Origin: Hadesarchaea archaeon
GTDB lineage: Archaea > Hadarchaeota > Hadarchaeia > Hadarchaeales > Hadarchaeaceae
NCBI GenBank assembly: GCA_030601665.1
Contig: JAUWBP010000030.1
Span: 1 to 9,331 of the forward strand
Length of the DNA stretch: 9,331 nucleotides
Direction of reading: 5' to 3'
Part shown: positions 1-5,626 of the stretch, piece after piece
Numbering within the stretch: position 1 is the stretch's first letter
How the letters are laid out: each line of letters opens with the position of its first letter
Notes under the pieces: model-generated
The model's database searches: none
What the model saw: only the letters and a program-made list of their open reading frames with translations
Told to the model about the DNA's origin: nothing
Program-made: the position numbers and the translations under genes

Positions 1-588
1 TATAAATCGCATTCAGAAAAAAAGAGACAAAGACTAAATAACTTGAAAATTAAATTAAAATTTCTAAAAAGTATGATAGAATGGGATATTTCTCAAAATT
101 TTAATTTGCATAACTATACAACCAATGTTTCTCTAGGAGCAAGTGAAGTTGGTAAAGAGCTTTCTGAAAAATTGAATGGATATTTTAAGAGGGTTAAAGA
201 ATGCTCAGATTTGAAACGTGCTTGTACAGAAATCATGAAACTGAAAATATGGGAAGCTATAGAAATCTATTTACCTAAATCAGCAGAATCTCGTGAGCAT
301 AGAACTCGCTTAAGAGAATTGCTTGTGAATTTTTCTGCTCAAATTATCAAAGGAGAAAAAATAGATAAAAATTGGTTAGAAACAACTGACCCATCCGCGT
401 ACAAGGAAATTACCAAAATTCTTGATGAATCAGAAGACATCAATGTATTCTTTAAAAAATTGAATCGGATGATGCAGACTAATGCCTTATTACACACATT
501 GAAAGCCAAACATGAAGAACTAATAAATTATGCTCAGGAACTAAAAGGTAATACAGAAAGAATAGAAAAATCAAAGCGCTTATATTAA
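1..588 (+). CDS. Hypothetical alpha-helical protein, probably 5'-partial at the window edge
   Basis: I do not recognise this protein. The reading frame is open from base 1, so the gene may begin outside the window. Internal start candidates are TTG at 43 (181 aa) and ATG at 73 (171 aa), and neither has a convincing SD sequence. A TATAAAT at 1-7 could instead be a promoter, which would favour one of these internal starts. The product is Lys/Glu-rich, with no signal peptide or membrane segment. It appears almost wholly helical, with a likely coiled-coil in the last 45 residues or so. Base composition is strongly AT-rich, unlike the genes right of 2000, which fits foreign or element-borne DNA. 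It lies 35 nt upstream of a co-directional membrane protein gene and may be co-transcribed with it. No function is proposed. Confidence 0.6.
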   Translation, partial: YKSHSEKKRQRLNNLKIKLKFLKSMIEWDISQNFNLHNYTTNVSLGASEVGKELSEKLNGYFKRVKECSDLKRACTEIMKLKIWEAIEIYLPKSAESREHRTRLRELLVNFSAQIIKGEKIDKNWLETTDPSAYKEITKILDESEDINVFFKKLNRMMQTNALLHTLKAKHEELINYAQELKGNTERIEKSKRLY

Positions 589-609
589 TAAGTTCAGGTG
601 AGGGGATAA

Positions 610-627
610 ATGGAGGAAGAAGAGTGA
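610..627 (+). other. Possible 5-codon leader ORF overlapping the next start
   Basis: An ATG at 610 preceded by a GGTGAGG stretch (597-603) opens a five-codon frame (MEEEE) whose TGA at 625-627 overlaps the GTG start at 624 of the following gene. The purine-rich codons also form that gene's SD (GGAGG, 612-616). This could be translational coupling, but chance in purine-rich DNA is an equally good explanation. Confidence 0.15.
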
Positions 628-1160
628 AAGTGAAAAAGACTTATGTGTCTATCATACTCGTGTTAGTATGCGCTCTTTTGATTTTGAGAGTTGAACCCTT
701 GATATTTTCGGAGGTTACGGGGACACCCCTTTGGTATTTGCAACCTCAGCTAGTGCCTCTTTCAATAGTAACAACAACGAAGGACATGAGAGTCGAGGTT
801 ACGCCCAGCACTCCTACAATGTTGGGGGAAATTGTAAGAGTCACCGTTTTTGATTCCGATACAGGAGCACCTGTTGGAGAAGCCACTGTGGAAGTAAAAA
901 AAGACGGGGCATTTATTCTTAGCAAAACTACTGGAGATAATGGAACTGCAGAGTTTGAGTATCCAGGTGAGGCTACTGTAATAACAGTCAAAAAAGAAGG
1001 GTATAACAAAGATGTGCAAGTCATTCCCAAAATCCCAGATGAATGGGTTAGGACGCTTACTTATCAGAGGATTACGTGGGGAATAACGCTTTTGTGCACA
1101 TTGGGTCCTGTAGCACTACTCTACTACAAATCTCGACAAAAGAAACGAAAAAAAAGATGA
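624..1160 (+). CDS. Small membrane-anchored protein with extracytoplasmic carboxypeptidase-regulatory/Ig-like domain
   Basis: GTG start with a good SD (GGAGG at 612-616, 7 nt spacing). The 178-aa product has an N-terminal hydrophobic segment (about residues 7-23), an extracytoplasmic stretch (about 25-145) and a C-terminal membrane segment (about 150-167) followed by a very basic tail (KSRQKKRKKR). The basic ends predict both termini inside and a loop outside. The loop contains a motif of the type VxVxDxDTGxPVxxATV, then TTGDNGTAxF and KEGY, typical of carboxypeptidase-regulatory-like or Ig-like beta-sandwich domains found on archaeal surface proteins. That assignment is from pattern memory only. 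The gene is AT-rich, sits in the foreign-looking segment and converges on the integrase gene with 17 nt between stops. The ligand is unknown; a role at the cell surface is inferred. Confidence 0.7.
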   Translation: MKVKKTYVSIILVLVCALLILRVEPLIFSEVTGTPLWYLQPQLVPLSIVTTTKDMRVEVTPSTPTMLGEIVRVTVFDSDTGAPVGEATVEVKKDGAFILSKTTGDNGTAEFEYPGEATVITVKKEGYNKDVQVIPKIPDEWVRTLTYQRITWGITLLCTLGPVALLYYKSRQKKRKKR

Positions 1161-1190
1161 ATGGGTGCCTCCTTGCGTTAGGAGAGCACC
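1148..1190 (-). terminator. Hairpin plus oligo-T terminator of the integrase gene
   Basis: GGTGC-CTCCT (1164-1173) pairs with AGGAG-a-GCACC (1180-1190), giving ten base pairs with one bulged A and a six-base loop. The 3' arm overlaps the integrase stop codon (1178-1180). On the minus strand the hairpin is followed after about 8 nt by eight T (plus-strand A run 1148-1155). This is a good archaeal-style terminator for the leftward gene. It could also block read-through from the convergent plus-strand gene. Confidence 0.55.
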
Positions 1191-1984
1191 TTGAGATTGG
1201 CTTTATCGTATATTTCTTTCAGTCTCTCTTTACTCAGGTCCAAGTAGTGCCTGCTCAAGACGGAGCGTGGTAATCTCCCTTGATAGCAGTTGATGTAGGT
1301 CTCTGAAACACCTAACTTTGCCATTTCTGATGCAAAGAACCGTCTAAGGTCAGTGGGTTTAATTTTAACATTTGACCTCTTGCTTGCTTTATTGAAGATT
1401 CTGTTGACTTCAAAGCCTGAGATTGGGAATAACCTAGTTTCGGGGTCTTGACCATCGAACCCTCCAAGATATTCACTCAGGACTTCATCACATTCGGAGT
1501 TCCAGAAGCTAACAAATCGCCCTTTAGTCCTACTGGTCTCATCAGCAGGTTTTATCATTCTGTTGGCTCTATCCAAGTCCTTAATCCTTGACTTTCTTAC
1601 TTCATCTCTTCTCAATCCCGACGTAGCATAAAGCAATGCTAAACATCTGCTCATTGGATTGTCCAGAGCTTGGAAGAACCTCTTGAATTGCTCTTTGGTT
1701 GGCACTTCTCTATATTCATAGCCAATGTGTGGAAATGAGAAGCTTTTAATCAATTCCCCTTTTCCAAGATAGTCCCTAACGAATATCCGAAGTGCCTTGA
1801 GGACATTGGAATACCGATACTTGGAATGGTTGGAATACTTAGAAAGGAAGTCCCTAATTGCTTCTTTGTCCAAGTCTTGCCCATCTAGACCCTTGATGAA
1901 ATTGGCTATTATGTAGGTGTATTGGTTAACTGTGCTTTCCATCAACTGCTTGTCTATTAAGCAGAATTTCTTAAAGTCAGACAA
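1178..1984 (-). CDS. Archaeal-type tyrosine recombinase/integrase
   Basis: Intact 268-aa site-specific recombinase that would cut and rejoin DNA through a tyrosine-DNA intermediate. The N-terminal part (about 10-100) resembles a SAM-like core-binding domain. The catalytic part (about 100-260) shows Arg I in TSGLRRDEV (R125), a probable catalytic Lys in RTKGRFV (K154), Arg II in TDLRRFFAS (R214) and the nucleophile in SVLSRHYLDL (Y247). The canonical box II His (HxxR) is Thr here, and the box III His/Trp is Arg in YQGRLPRSVLSRHY. This is the pattern I associate with archaeal virus/plasmid integrases rather than XerA. The start used is TTG at 1984; ATG at 1942 (residue 15) is an alternative, and neither has a clear SD. 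The frame stays open further upstream. The gene lies at the right end of the AT-rich segment, divergent from the PhoU-like gene. Confidence 0.85.
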   Translation of the reverse strand: MSDFKKFCLIDKQLMESTVNQYTYIIANFIKGLDGQDLDKEAIRDFLSKYSNHSKYRYSNVLKALRIFVRDYLGKGELIKSFSFPHIGYEYREVPTKEQFKRFFQALDNPMSRCLALLYATSGLRRDEVRKSRIKDLDRANRMIKPADETSRTKGRFVSFWNSECDEVLSEYLGGFDGQDPETRLFPISGFEVNRIFNKASKRSNVKIKPTDLRRFFASEMAKLGVSETYINCYQGRLPRSVLSRHYLDLSKERLKEIYDKANLKVLS

Positions 1985-2032
1985 GCGTAACGTGTTTATT
2001 GATAGCGATAAAGATAGTGGGAGTGTAGGAAG
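1985..2032. promoter_or_regulatory. Divergent intergenic region at the composition boundary
   Basis: This 48-bp gap separates the integrase start from the PhoU/RCK_C start and marks the change from AT-rich to GC-rich sequence. TTTATT at 1995-2000, 33-38 nt before the ATG at 2033, is a candidate TATA element for the rightward gene. GGGAG at 2019-2023 is a plausible SD. No tRNA gene or obvious att repeat is seen here. The calls are weak and rest on position and composition. Confidence 0.3.
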
Positions 2033-3202
2033 ATGGCTAAATCGTTTAAACCCAGAAGCGTGCGGGAGCTCCTGACCGAGATGAAGGATGTTTCAGACCT
2101 TATGATAGATCTCGCGTACGCAGCGGTGCTCTTCGAGAGCGATGAGCTTGCGGACCGTGTGCATGAACTCGAAACGCGGATGGATGGGCTCATGTATCAC
2201 ATTCGAACGATCGCCGCGGTGGTGACGCGAAACGTTCACGAAGCACGAAAAATAACTGGCATCCTGCAGGTTGCGGGTGCGGCGGAGGCGATCTCGAACG
2301 CTACGGGCGATATCGCCGACTTGGTTCGGAGAGGAATAGACATTCATCCCGTGGTACGCGATGCCCTCCGAATGGCCGATGAAAAAATCGCTTGGGTTGA
2401 GGTAAGCAAGTATTCTATACTCGTCGGCAAAAGATTTTACGACCTCAAGTTGCCCTCGGACATAGGCGTCTGGACCTTCGCCATAAAACGTGGAAAATCT
2501 TGGATAGTTCCTCCTCTCAGGAATACCGAGGCGCGCGCTGGTGATTCGCTCATCGTGAAGGGGCCCCCGGATAGCATCGCAATCCTATGTAAGATGGCCG
2601 GAGCGCGCAAGGAAGCTTGGGTGTCGAGGGAGGGGTTGGCCCCCATCCGAAATGCGCTTGCGGAGATGCGCGACTTGAGCAGCGTGATGGTCGACATGGC
2701 CTACTCCGCGATCCTGCTCGGGTCCCGCGAGATAGCCGAAGAGGTTAGGAAGATCGATGAGAAGTTTGACAAGCTCACTTACAAGCTCTCGCTCGCCACG
2801 CTAAAGGCTGCAAAAGAGGAGCGGAACATCGCAGGGCTCAACGGCTTGCTGCAGATAATCCGGTCCATGGAACGGATTTCCGATGCCGCCGACTCAATCG
2901 CCGACATCGTGCTCCGCAGGATGGAGCTACACCCCGTGTTCGCCCGAGCCCTAGCCGAAGCCGATGAGCAAATAGGGAGGGCGGATGTCTCAAAGCGATC
3001 AGATTTTGTGGACAAATCCCTGAAGGAACTCAACCTATGGACGACCATGGGGGTATACGTGCTGATGATAAAGCGGGGCGAGCGCTACATGTTCGATCCG
3101 AGCAGGCGCGTCCGAATTCGTGTCAATGATTCGCTGATCGTACGGGGGTCTAGGCGCGGTGTCCAAAAGGTGAAGAAAGCAGCCGCGGGGGGAAAGAGAT
3201 GA
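2033..3202 (+). CDS. Tandem PhoU-RCK_C (TrkA_C) domain regulatory protein
   Basis: Soluble 389-aa protein made of two copies of the same module. PhoU-like helical domains lie at about 9-112 and 204-307, and RCK_C/TrkA_C domains at about 118-186 and 314-379. The copies align throughout: EMKDVSDLMIDLAYAAVL with EMRDLSSVMVDMAYSAIL, DIHPVVRDALRMADE with ELHPVFARALAEADE, and AGDSLIVKG with VNDSLIVRG. RCK_C domains bind small ligands and gate ion transporters in other proteins, and PhoU domains commonly regulate transport or signalling. Related PhoU/TrkA_C proteins are known in archaea (COG3273-like). A role in controlling ion or phosphate transport is therefore inferred, but no transporter gene is adjacent. 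It is the first GC-rich gene right of the integrase and overlaps the next gene by 4 nt (ATGA). Confidence 0.85.
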   Translation: MAKSFKPRSVRELLTEMKDVSDLMIDLAYAAVLFESDELADRVHELETRMDGLMYHIRTIAAVVTRNVHEARKITGILQVAGAAEAISNATGDIADLVRRGIDIHPVVRDALRMADEKIAWVEVSKYSILVGKRFYDLKLPSDIGVWTFAIKRGKSWIVPPLRNTEARAGDSLIVKGPPDSIAILCKMAGARKEAWVSREGLAPIRNALAEMRDLSSVMVDMAYSAILLGSREIAEEVRKIDEKFDKLTYKLSLATLKAAKEERNIAGLNGLLQIIRSMERISDAADSIADIVLRRMELHPVFARALAEADEQIGRADVSKRSDFVDKSLKELNLWTTMGVYVLMIKRGERYMFDPSRRVRIRVNDSLIVRGSRRGVQKVKKAAAGGKR

Positions 3203-3486
3203 AGATCGTGTGGTGCAAGGACCTCGAAGATGTGGTGAATGTCGCGCGCACTCAGGGGTGGCTGTTTTACTACAACTTTCAGGGAAAACATTACTACTAC
3301 GTTTACGCCGGGATCGAGGCCGAGCTCCTCTGCATCATGGTCGAGACGAAGGACCCCATGAAGGCCAAATACGCGTCAATCAATGACGATGGCAACCTCG
3401 TGACCTCGGAGACGCCGATCATGCCCACATGTGCAAAAGTTGTGAGGGTGGCCAAGGATGAGGGGTTCGAAGGGCTCCTTAAGTAG
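3199..3486 (+). CDS. Conserved-looking hypothetical protein, 95 aa
   Basis: I do not recognise this family. The ATG overlaps the stop of the PhoU/RCK_C gene (ATGA at 3199-3202), so translation is probably coupled and the two products may work together. The product is small, soluble and mixed alpha/beta. It has an aromatic-rich strand pair at about residues 21-36 (WLFYYNF, HYYYVY), a hydrophobic strand around AELLCIMVE (41-49) and cysteines at 6, 45 and 78 without metal-site spacing. There is no signal peptide or membrane helix. GC-rich codon use matches its neighbours. Its stop lies 3 nt from the convergent stop of cgi121, leaving no room for a separate terminator. The aromatic patch could bind a ligand or partner, but no function is assigned. 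Confidence 0.75.
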   Translation: MKIVWCKDLEDVVNVARTQGWLFYYNFQGKHYYYVYAGIEAELLCIMVETKDPMKAKYASINDDGNLVTSETPIMPTCAKVVRVAKDEGFEGLLK

Positions 3487-3489
3487 GGC

Positions 3490-4035
3490 CTATCTCTCTA
3501 GGGCTAAGAGAGCTACCTGCTCGAGCACGAGTTTTTGAATCGGTGCAATTTTCAGTCCATCCTTTGATATCGAGAAGACTTTGCACAGCTTTGAAACCTT
3601 CTCGCGCGTCAGCTCGAGCACGCTATCATCTCGCTCGATGCCCAGCTCGTGACAAATGCTGACCAACGCCCGTCTCACTTGCGCGCGCGAGCCCCCCAAA
3701 GCTAGAATTGCCAAGCCTTTGCTACCTTTGTGCACGCCGACCTTCTCAAACGCGCGCGCGATCTGTCGCTCTGCAGCTACCCAACAGACGAGTTCGATAT
3801 TCAACGAGCTAGCGAAGTTCCTTTTCGCAGCATGAGCAGCAAGGGCAAGGTGGGCTGCGTGCACCAAGTGCTCTTTGCCAGCTATGCTCGAAGCGTCGAA
3901 AGCTTGGCTGGTGGTCCGATTTTCCCTGTCTGCCTTTGCAAGTTTTCCCAATAATTCGTCGACATCAGCCACGTTAGCTCTCCCCCCAACCACACCCACG
4001 ACGCGCTTACCGAACGCACCTTTTAACTCAAACAT
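3490..4035 (-). CDS. cgi121: KEOPS complex subunit Cgi121
   Basis: Cgi121 is the KEOPS subunit that contacts Bud32 and binds tRNA; KEOPS makes the N6-threonylcarbamoyladenosine (t6A) modification at tRNA position 37 in the cytoplasm. The 181-aa product has the family signature: QAFDASSIAGKEHLVHAA (about 44-61), an alanine-rich helix, NIELVCWVAAERQIARAFEKVGV (79-101) and a LAILALG strand (108-114). The chosen ATG at 4035 is preceded by GGTG six bases upstream (plus-strand 4042-4045) and gives a normal N-terminus. The frame extends upstream to 4164, but that extension would overlap the divergent gene's coding sequence and does not look like the family. The gene shares its upstream region with the OB-fold gene and converges on the 95-aa gene with a 3-nt gap. 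The C-terminal tail after about residue 130 is less recognisable. Confidence 0.87.
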   Translation of the reverse strand: MFELKGAFGKRVVGVVGGRANVADVDELLGKLAKADRENRTTSQAFDASSIAGKEHLVHAAHLALAAHAAKRNFASSLNIELVCWVAAERQIARAFEKVGVHKGSKGLAILALGGSRAQVRRALVSICHELGIERDDSVLELTREKVSKLCKVFSISKDGLKIAPIQKLVLEQVALLALER

Positions 4036-4090
4036 GCCTAACACCAACAGCAAGTTCTTTAGGTATTTGCACCAAATATTAATTGGTAGA
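4036..4090. promoter_or_regulatory. Divergent promoter region between cgi121 and the OB-fold gene
   Basis: This 55-nt AT-rich island in otherwise GC-rich DNA lies between two divergent starts. A near-palindromic AAATATTAATT (4073-4083) can serve as a TATA element for the leftward gene, about 40 nt upstream of its ATG. GTATTTGC (4062-4069) sits where a TATA box for a nearly leaderless rightward transcript would be. A further TATAAATT occurs just inside the rightward gene (4105-4112). Shared control of the two genes is inferred from position. Confidence 0.45.
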
Positions 4091-4828
4091 ATGCATTCAA
4101 CAGCATATAAATTAAAAATTGAGGACTTGGTACGGGGCCGGTATGTCCGCTCACCAGAGGGCACCGAGCCCAGCTACTTGCTTACCCCCTGGGACCAGCA
4201 CATCCCTCGCGCGCGGGTGCTGGGAACAATCGTGGATAAATTTGTAAGGGATGACCAAGGTTATGCTACGCTCCGCCTCGATGATGGGAGTGAAACTATA
4301 AGCCTTCGAGCTTGGCGGGAGGGCGTGCCCGAGCTTGCGAGGTTCGAGATGGGGAACCTCATCGATGTGGTGGGACGCGTACGGGAGTTCGAGGGGGAAG
4401 TCTACCTCGTTCCCGAACTCATCCTTCGTGTTGAAGATCCTAACTGGGAACTCGTGCGAGAGCTCGAGATCCTACGCGCACGGAGGCAGGCCCTAGCGGA
4501 GGGAGTACGACCGCAACCGAAGCAGGAAGCAAAGCTTGGGCCACGGCAGCTGCAGGTAGAGCTTCCCCCGGGGACTCCGGAGACGGGGCCAACCGTTGAA
4601 ACCATAGAAGAGGTGGAGGCACCCCCGTTGCCCGAAGTGCCCGATGAAACTAAAAAGCGCGTAATCCTCGCGATCGAGAAGCTCGACAGTGGGGAGGGGG
4701 TGGCACCCACGGACATGGCGGTGGAACTTGACCTTCATCAAACCGAAGTTGAGGATGCCCTCCGCGTGCTAATAGTGGATGGCGAAATATTCGAGCCCCG
4801 CGCAGGCAGGTTCAGGCGATTGGGATGA
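4091..4828 (+). CDS. OB-fold plus winged-helix protein, RPA32/RPA-associated-like
   Basis: Probable single-stranded nucleic acid binding protein of 245 aa from ATG 4091. The OB-fold region (about 38-115) contains LLTPWDQHIPRARVLGTIV, a DDGSETISLRAW strand pair and DVVGRVREFEGEVYLVPE, as in archaeal RPA-associated proteins (COG3390-like). A helix (about 119-137) and a Pro/Glu-rich linker (about 140-185) follow. The C-terminal domain (about 186-243) looks like a winged helix, similar in arrangement to the RPA32 C-terminus. The frame is open back to 3875, but that part lies antisense inside cgi121 and has low-complexity composition, so it is rejected. The start has only a weak GGT just upstream. 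The stop overlaps the aIF2 beta start by 4 nt (ATGA). DNA replication or repair is the likely role; a transcription or translation role cannot be excluded. Confidence 0.78.
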   Translation: MHSTAYKLKIEDLVRGRYVRSPEGTEPSYLLTPWDQHIPRARVLGTIVDKFVRDDQGYATLRLDDGSETISLRAWREGVPELARFEMGNLIDVVGRVREFEGEVYLVPELILRVEDPNWELVRELEILRARRQALAEGVRPQPKQEAKLGPRQLQVELPPGTPETGPTVETIEEVEAPPLPEVPDETKKRVILAIEKLDSGEGVAPTDMAVELDLHQTEVEDALRVLIVDGEIFEPRAGRFRRLG

Positions 4829-5235
4829 GCGAAGACTATGGAAAAATGCTCGACAGCGTCCTCAAACAGATTCCAAAAGCGGTTTTCGAGAGCTCCCGCT
4901 TTCAGATTCCCGAGGCAGAGGTGTCGACCATTGGAAACCGCACGATTCTTCGGAACTTCCGGAGCATCGCGAGCGCCCTCAACCGCGCGCCAGAACACCT
5001 CATAAAATATCTCCTCCGAGAACTGGGAGCGGCCGGCAACCTCGAGGGAACCCAAGCCGTCTTCCAAGGGAAATTTTTCAAGAATACCGTGGACGATCGC
5101 GTCCAGCGCTACGCTGAGGAGTTCGTGCTCTGTCGGGAGTGCGGGAAGCCCGACACGCGGCTCGAGCGGCACGAGCGTGTCTACGTGCTCCGGTGCGAAG
5201 CGTGTGGCGCTAGGGCATCGATGAGGAGTGTTTAA
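4825..5235 (+). CDS. eif2b: Translation initiation factor aIF2 subunit beta
   Basis: Beta subunit of the archaeal heterotrimeric IF2, which delivers initiator Met-tRNA to the small ribosomal subunit. The 136-aa length is normal for archaea. The central alpha/beta domain (about 30-95) contains NRTILRNFRSIASALNR, HLIKYLLRELG and a FQGKFF segment typical of the family. The C-terminal zinc ribbon has C103-x2-C106 and C124-x2-C127. The gene starts within the stop of the OB-fold gene (ATGA at 4825-4828) and ends 2 nt before DUF424, forming a tight three-gene unit. The start is consistent with the family N-terminus (MSEDYGKMLDSVL). This is one of the safest calls in the window and strongly supports an archaeal origin. 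Confidence 0.96.
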   Translation: MSEDYGKMLDSVLKQIPKAVFESSRFQIPEAEVSTIGNRTILRNFRSIASALNRAPEHLIKYLLRELGAAGNLEGTQAVFQGKFFKNTVDDRVQRYAEEFVLCRECGKPDTRLERHERVYVLRCEACGARASMRSV

Positions 5236-5237
5236 CT

Positions 5238-5528
5238 TTGCCCTTCCTCCGTGTAATCCGAACACAGAGCGAGGTGCTCGTCATCGTCTGCGACTCAGAG
5301 CTCCTCGGGAAGAAATTTAAGCAGGGGGAGCTTAGGCTCGAGGTCGATGAATCATTTTATCGAGGCACCGAGGCAAGCGTCAAGGAGTGTATAGCCGCGC
5401 TGCGCGAGGCCACTATAGCAAACCTCGTGGGTTCGATCGTGAGGCACGCGATCAAGGTTGGCATCATAGAGCGTGCAAACGTCCTCAGGATCCAAAATGT
5501 GCCGCATGCGCAGCTCGTCAGGTTTTGA
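5238..5528 (+). CDS. DUF424 family protein
   Basis: Small archaeal protein of 96 aa from a TTG start. The start is supported by GAGGAG at 5223-5228, 9 nt upstream and inside the end of the aIF2 beta gene. Family features visible are VCDSELLGKKFKQGELRLEV, DESFYRG, LREATIANLVGS and the C-terminal VPHAQLVRF. As far as I recall, DUF424 is a conserved archaeal family of undetermined biochemical function often found beside translation genes. The 2-nt gap to aIF2 beta implies co-transcription and a possible role in translation or RNA metabolism, which is inference. I first considered Pcc1 because of the small size and the KEOPS gene nearby, but the motifs match DUF424. Confidence 0.88.
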   Translation: MPFLRVIRTQSEVLVIVCDSELLGKKFKQGELRLEVDESFYRGTEASVKECIAALREATIANLVGSIVRHAIKVGIIERANVLRIQNVPHAQLVRF

Positions 5529-5591
5529 GCTTAGGGACAGCGGCTTTGTCGGCGAAACCCATTTCCCAACGGCTCTTTCGATAACCCAGAC

Positions 5592-5615
5592 TTTTCCGGT
5601 TCGAAACGAAAAAAA
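5592..5615 (-). terminator. Oligo-T terminator of the shikimate operon
   Basis: Seven consecutive T on the minus strand (plus-strand A run 5609-5615) start 11 nt after the last operon gene's stop codon. Next is an imperfect inverted repeat, TTTTC (5592-5596) with GAAAA (5608-5612) around a TTCGAA core. Oligo-U is the main intrinsic termination signal in archaea, so this probably ends the leftward operon in the 98-nt convergent gap (5529-5626). I see nothing else in the gap and no strong T run for the plus-strand transcript. Confidence 0.5.
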
Positions 5616-5626
5616 GCGCGGTGCCA

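Noticed and set aside
1076..1273. Short plus-strand ORF bridging the convergent gene ends
   Set aside because: It lies out of frame in the membrane protein gene and antisense to the integrase, with no SD or recognisable domain.
3875..4090. 72-residue N-terminal extension of the OB-fold protein
   Set aside because: It lies antisense within cgi121, is Ser/Pro/Thr-rich without family similarity, and crosses the divergent promoter.
4036..4164. 43-residue N-terminal extension of Cgi121
   Set aside because: It overlaps the start of the divergent gene, lacks family similarity, and the ATG at 4035 has an SD-like GGTG.
5238..5528. Possible Pcc1 (KEOPS) subunit
   Set aside because: Size and neighbourhood fit, but the ELLGK, REATIANLVG and VPHAQ motifs are those of DUF424.
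5592..5612. GGTTCGAAAC resembles a tRNA T-arm loop
   Set aside because: The flanking five-base arms do not pair as a T stem, and no acceptor, D or anticodon arms are found nearby.
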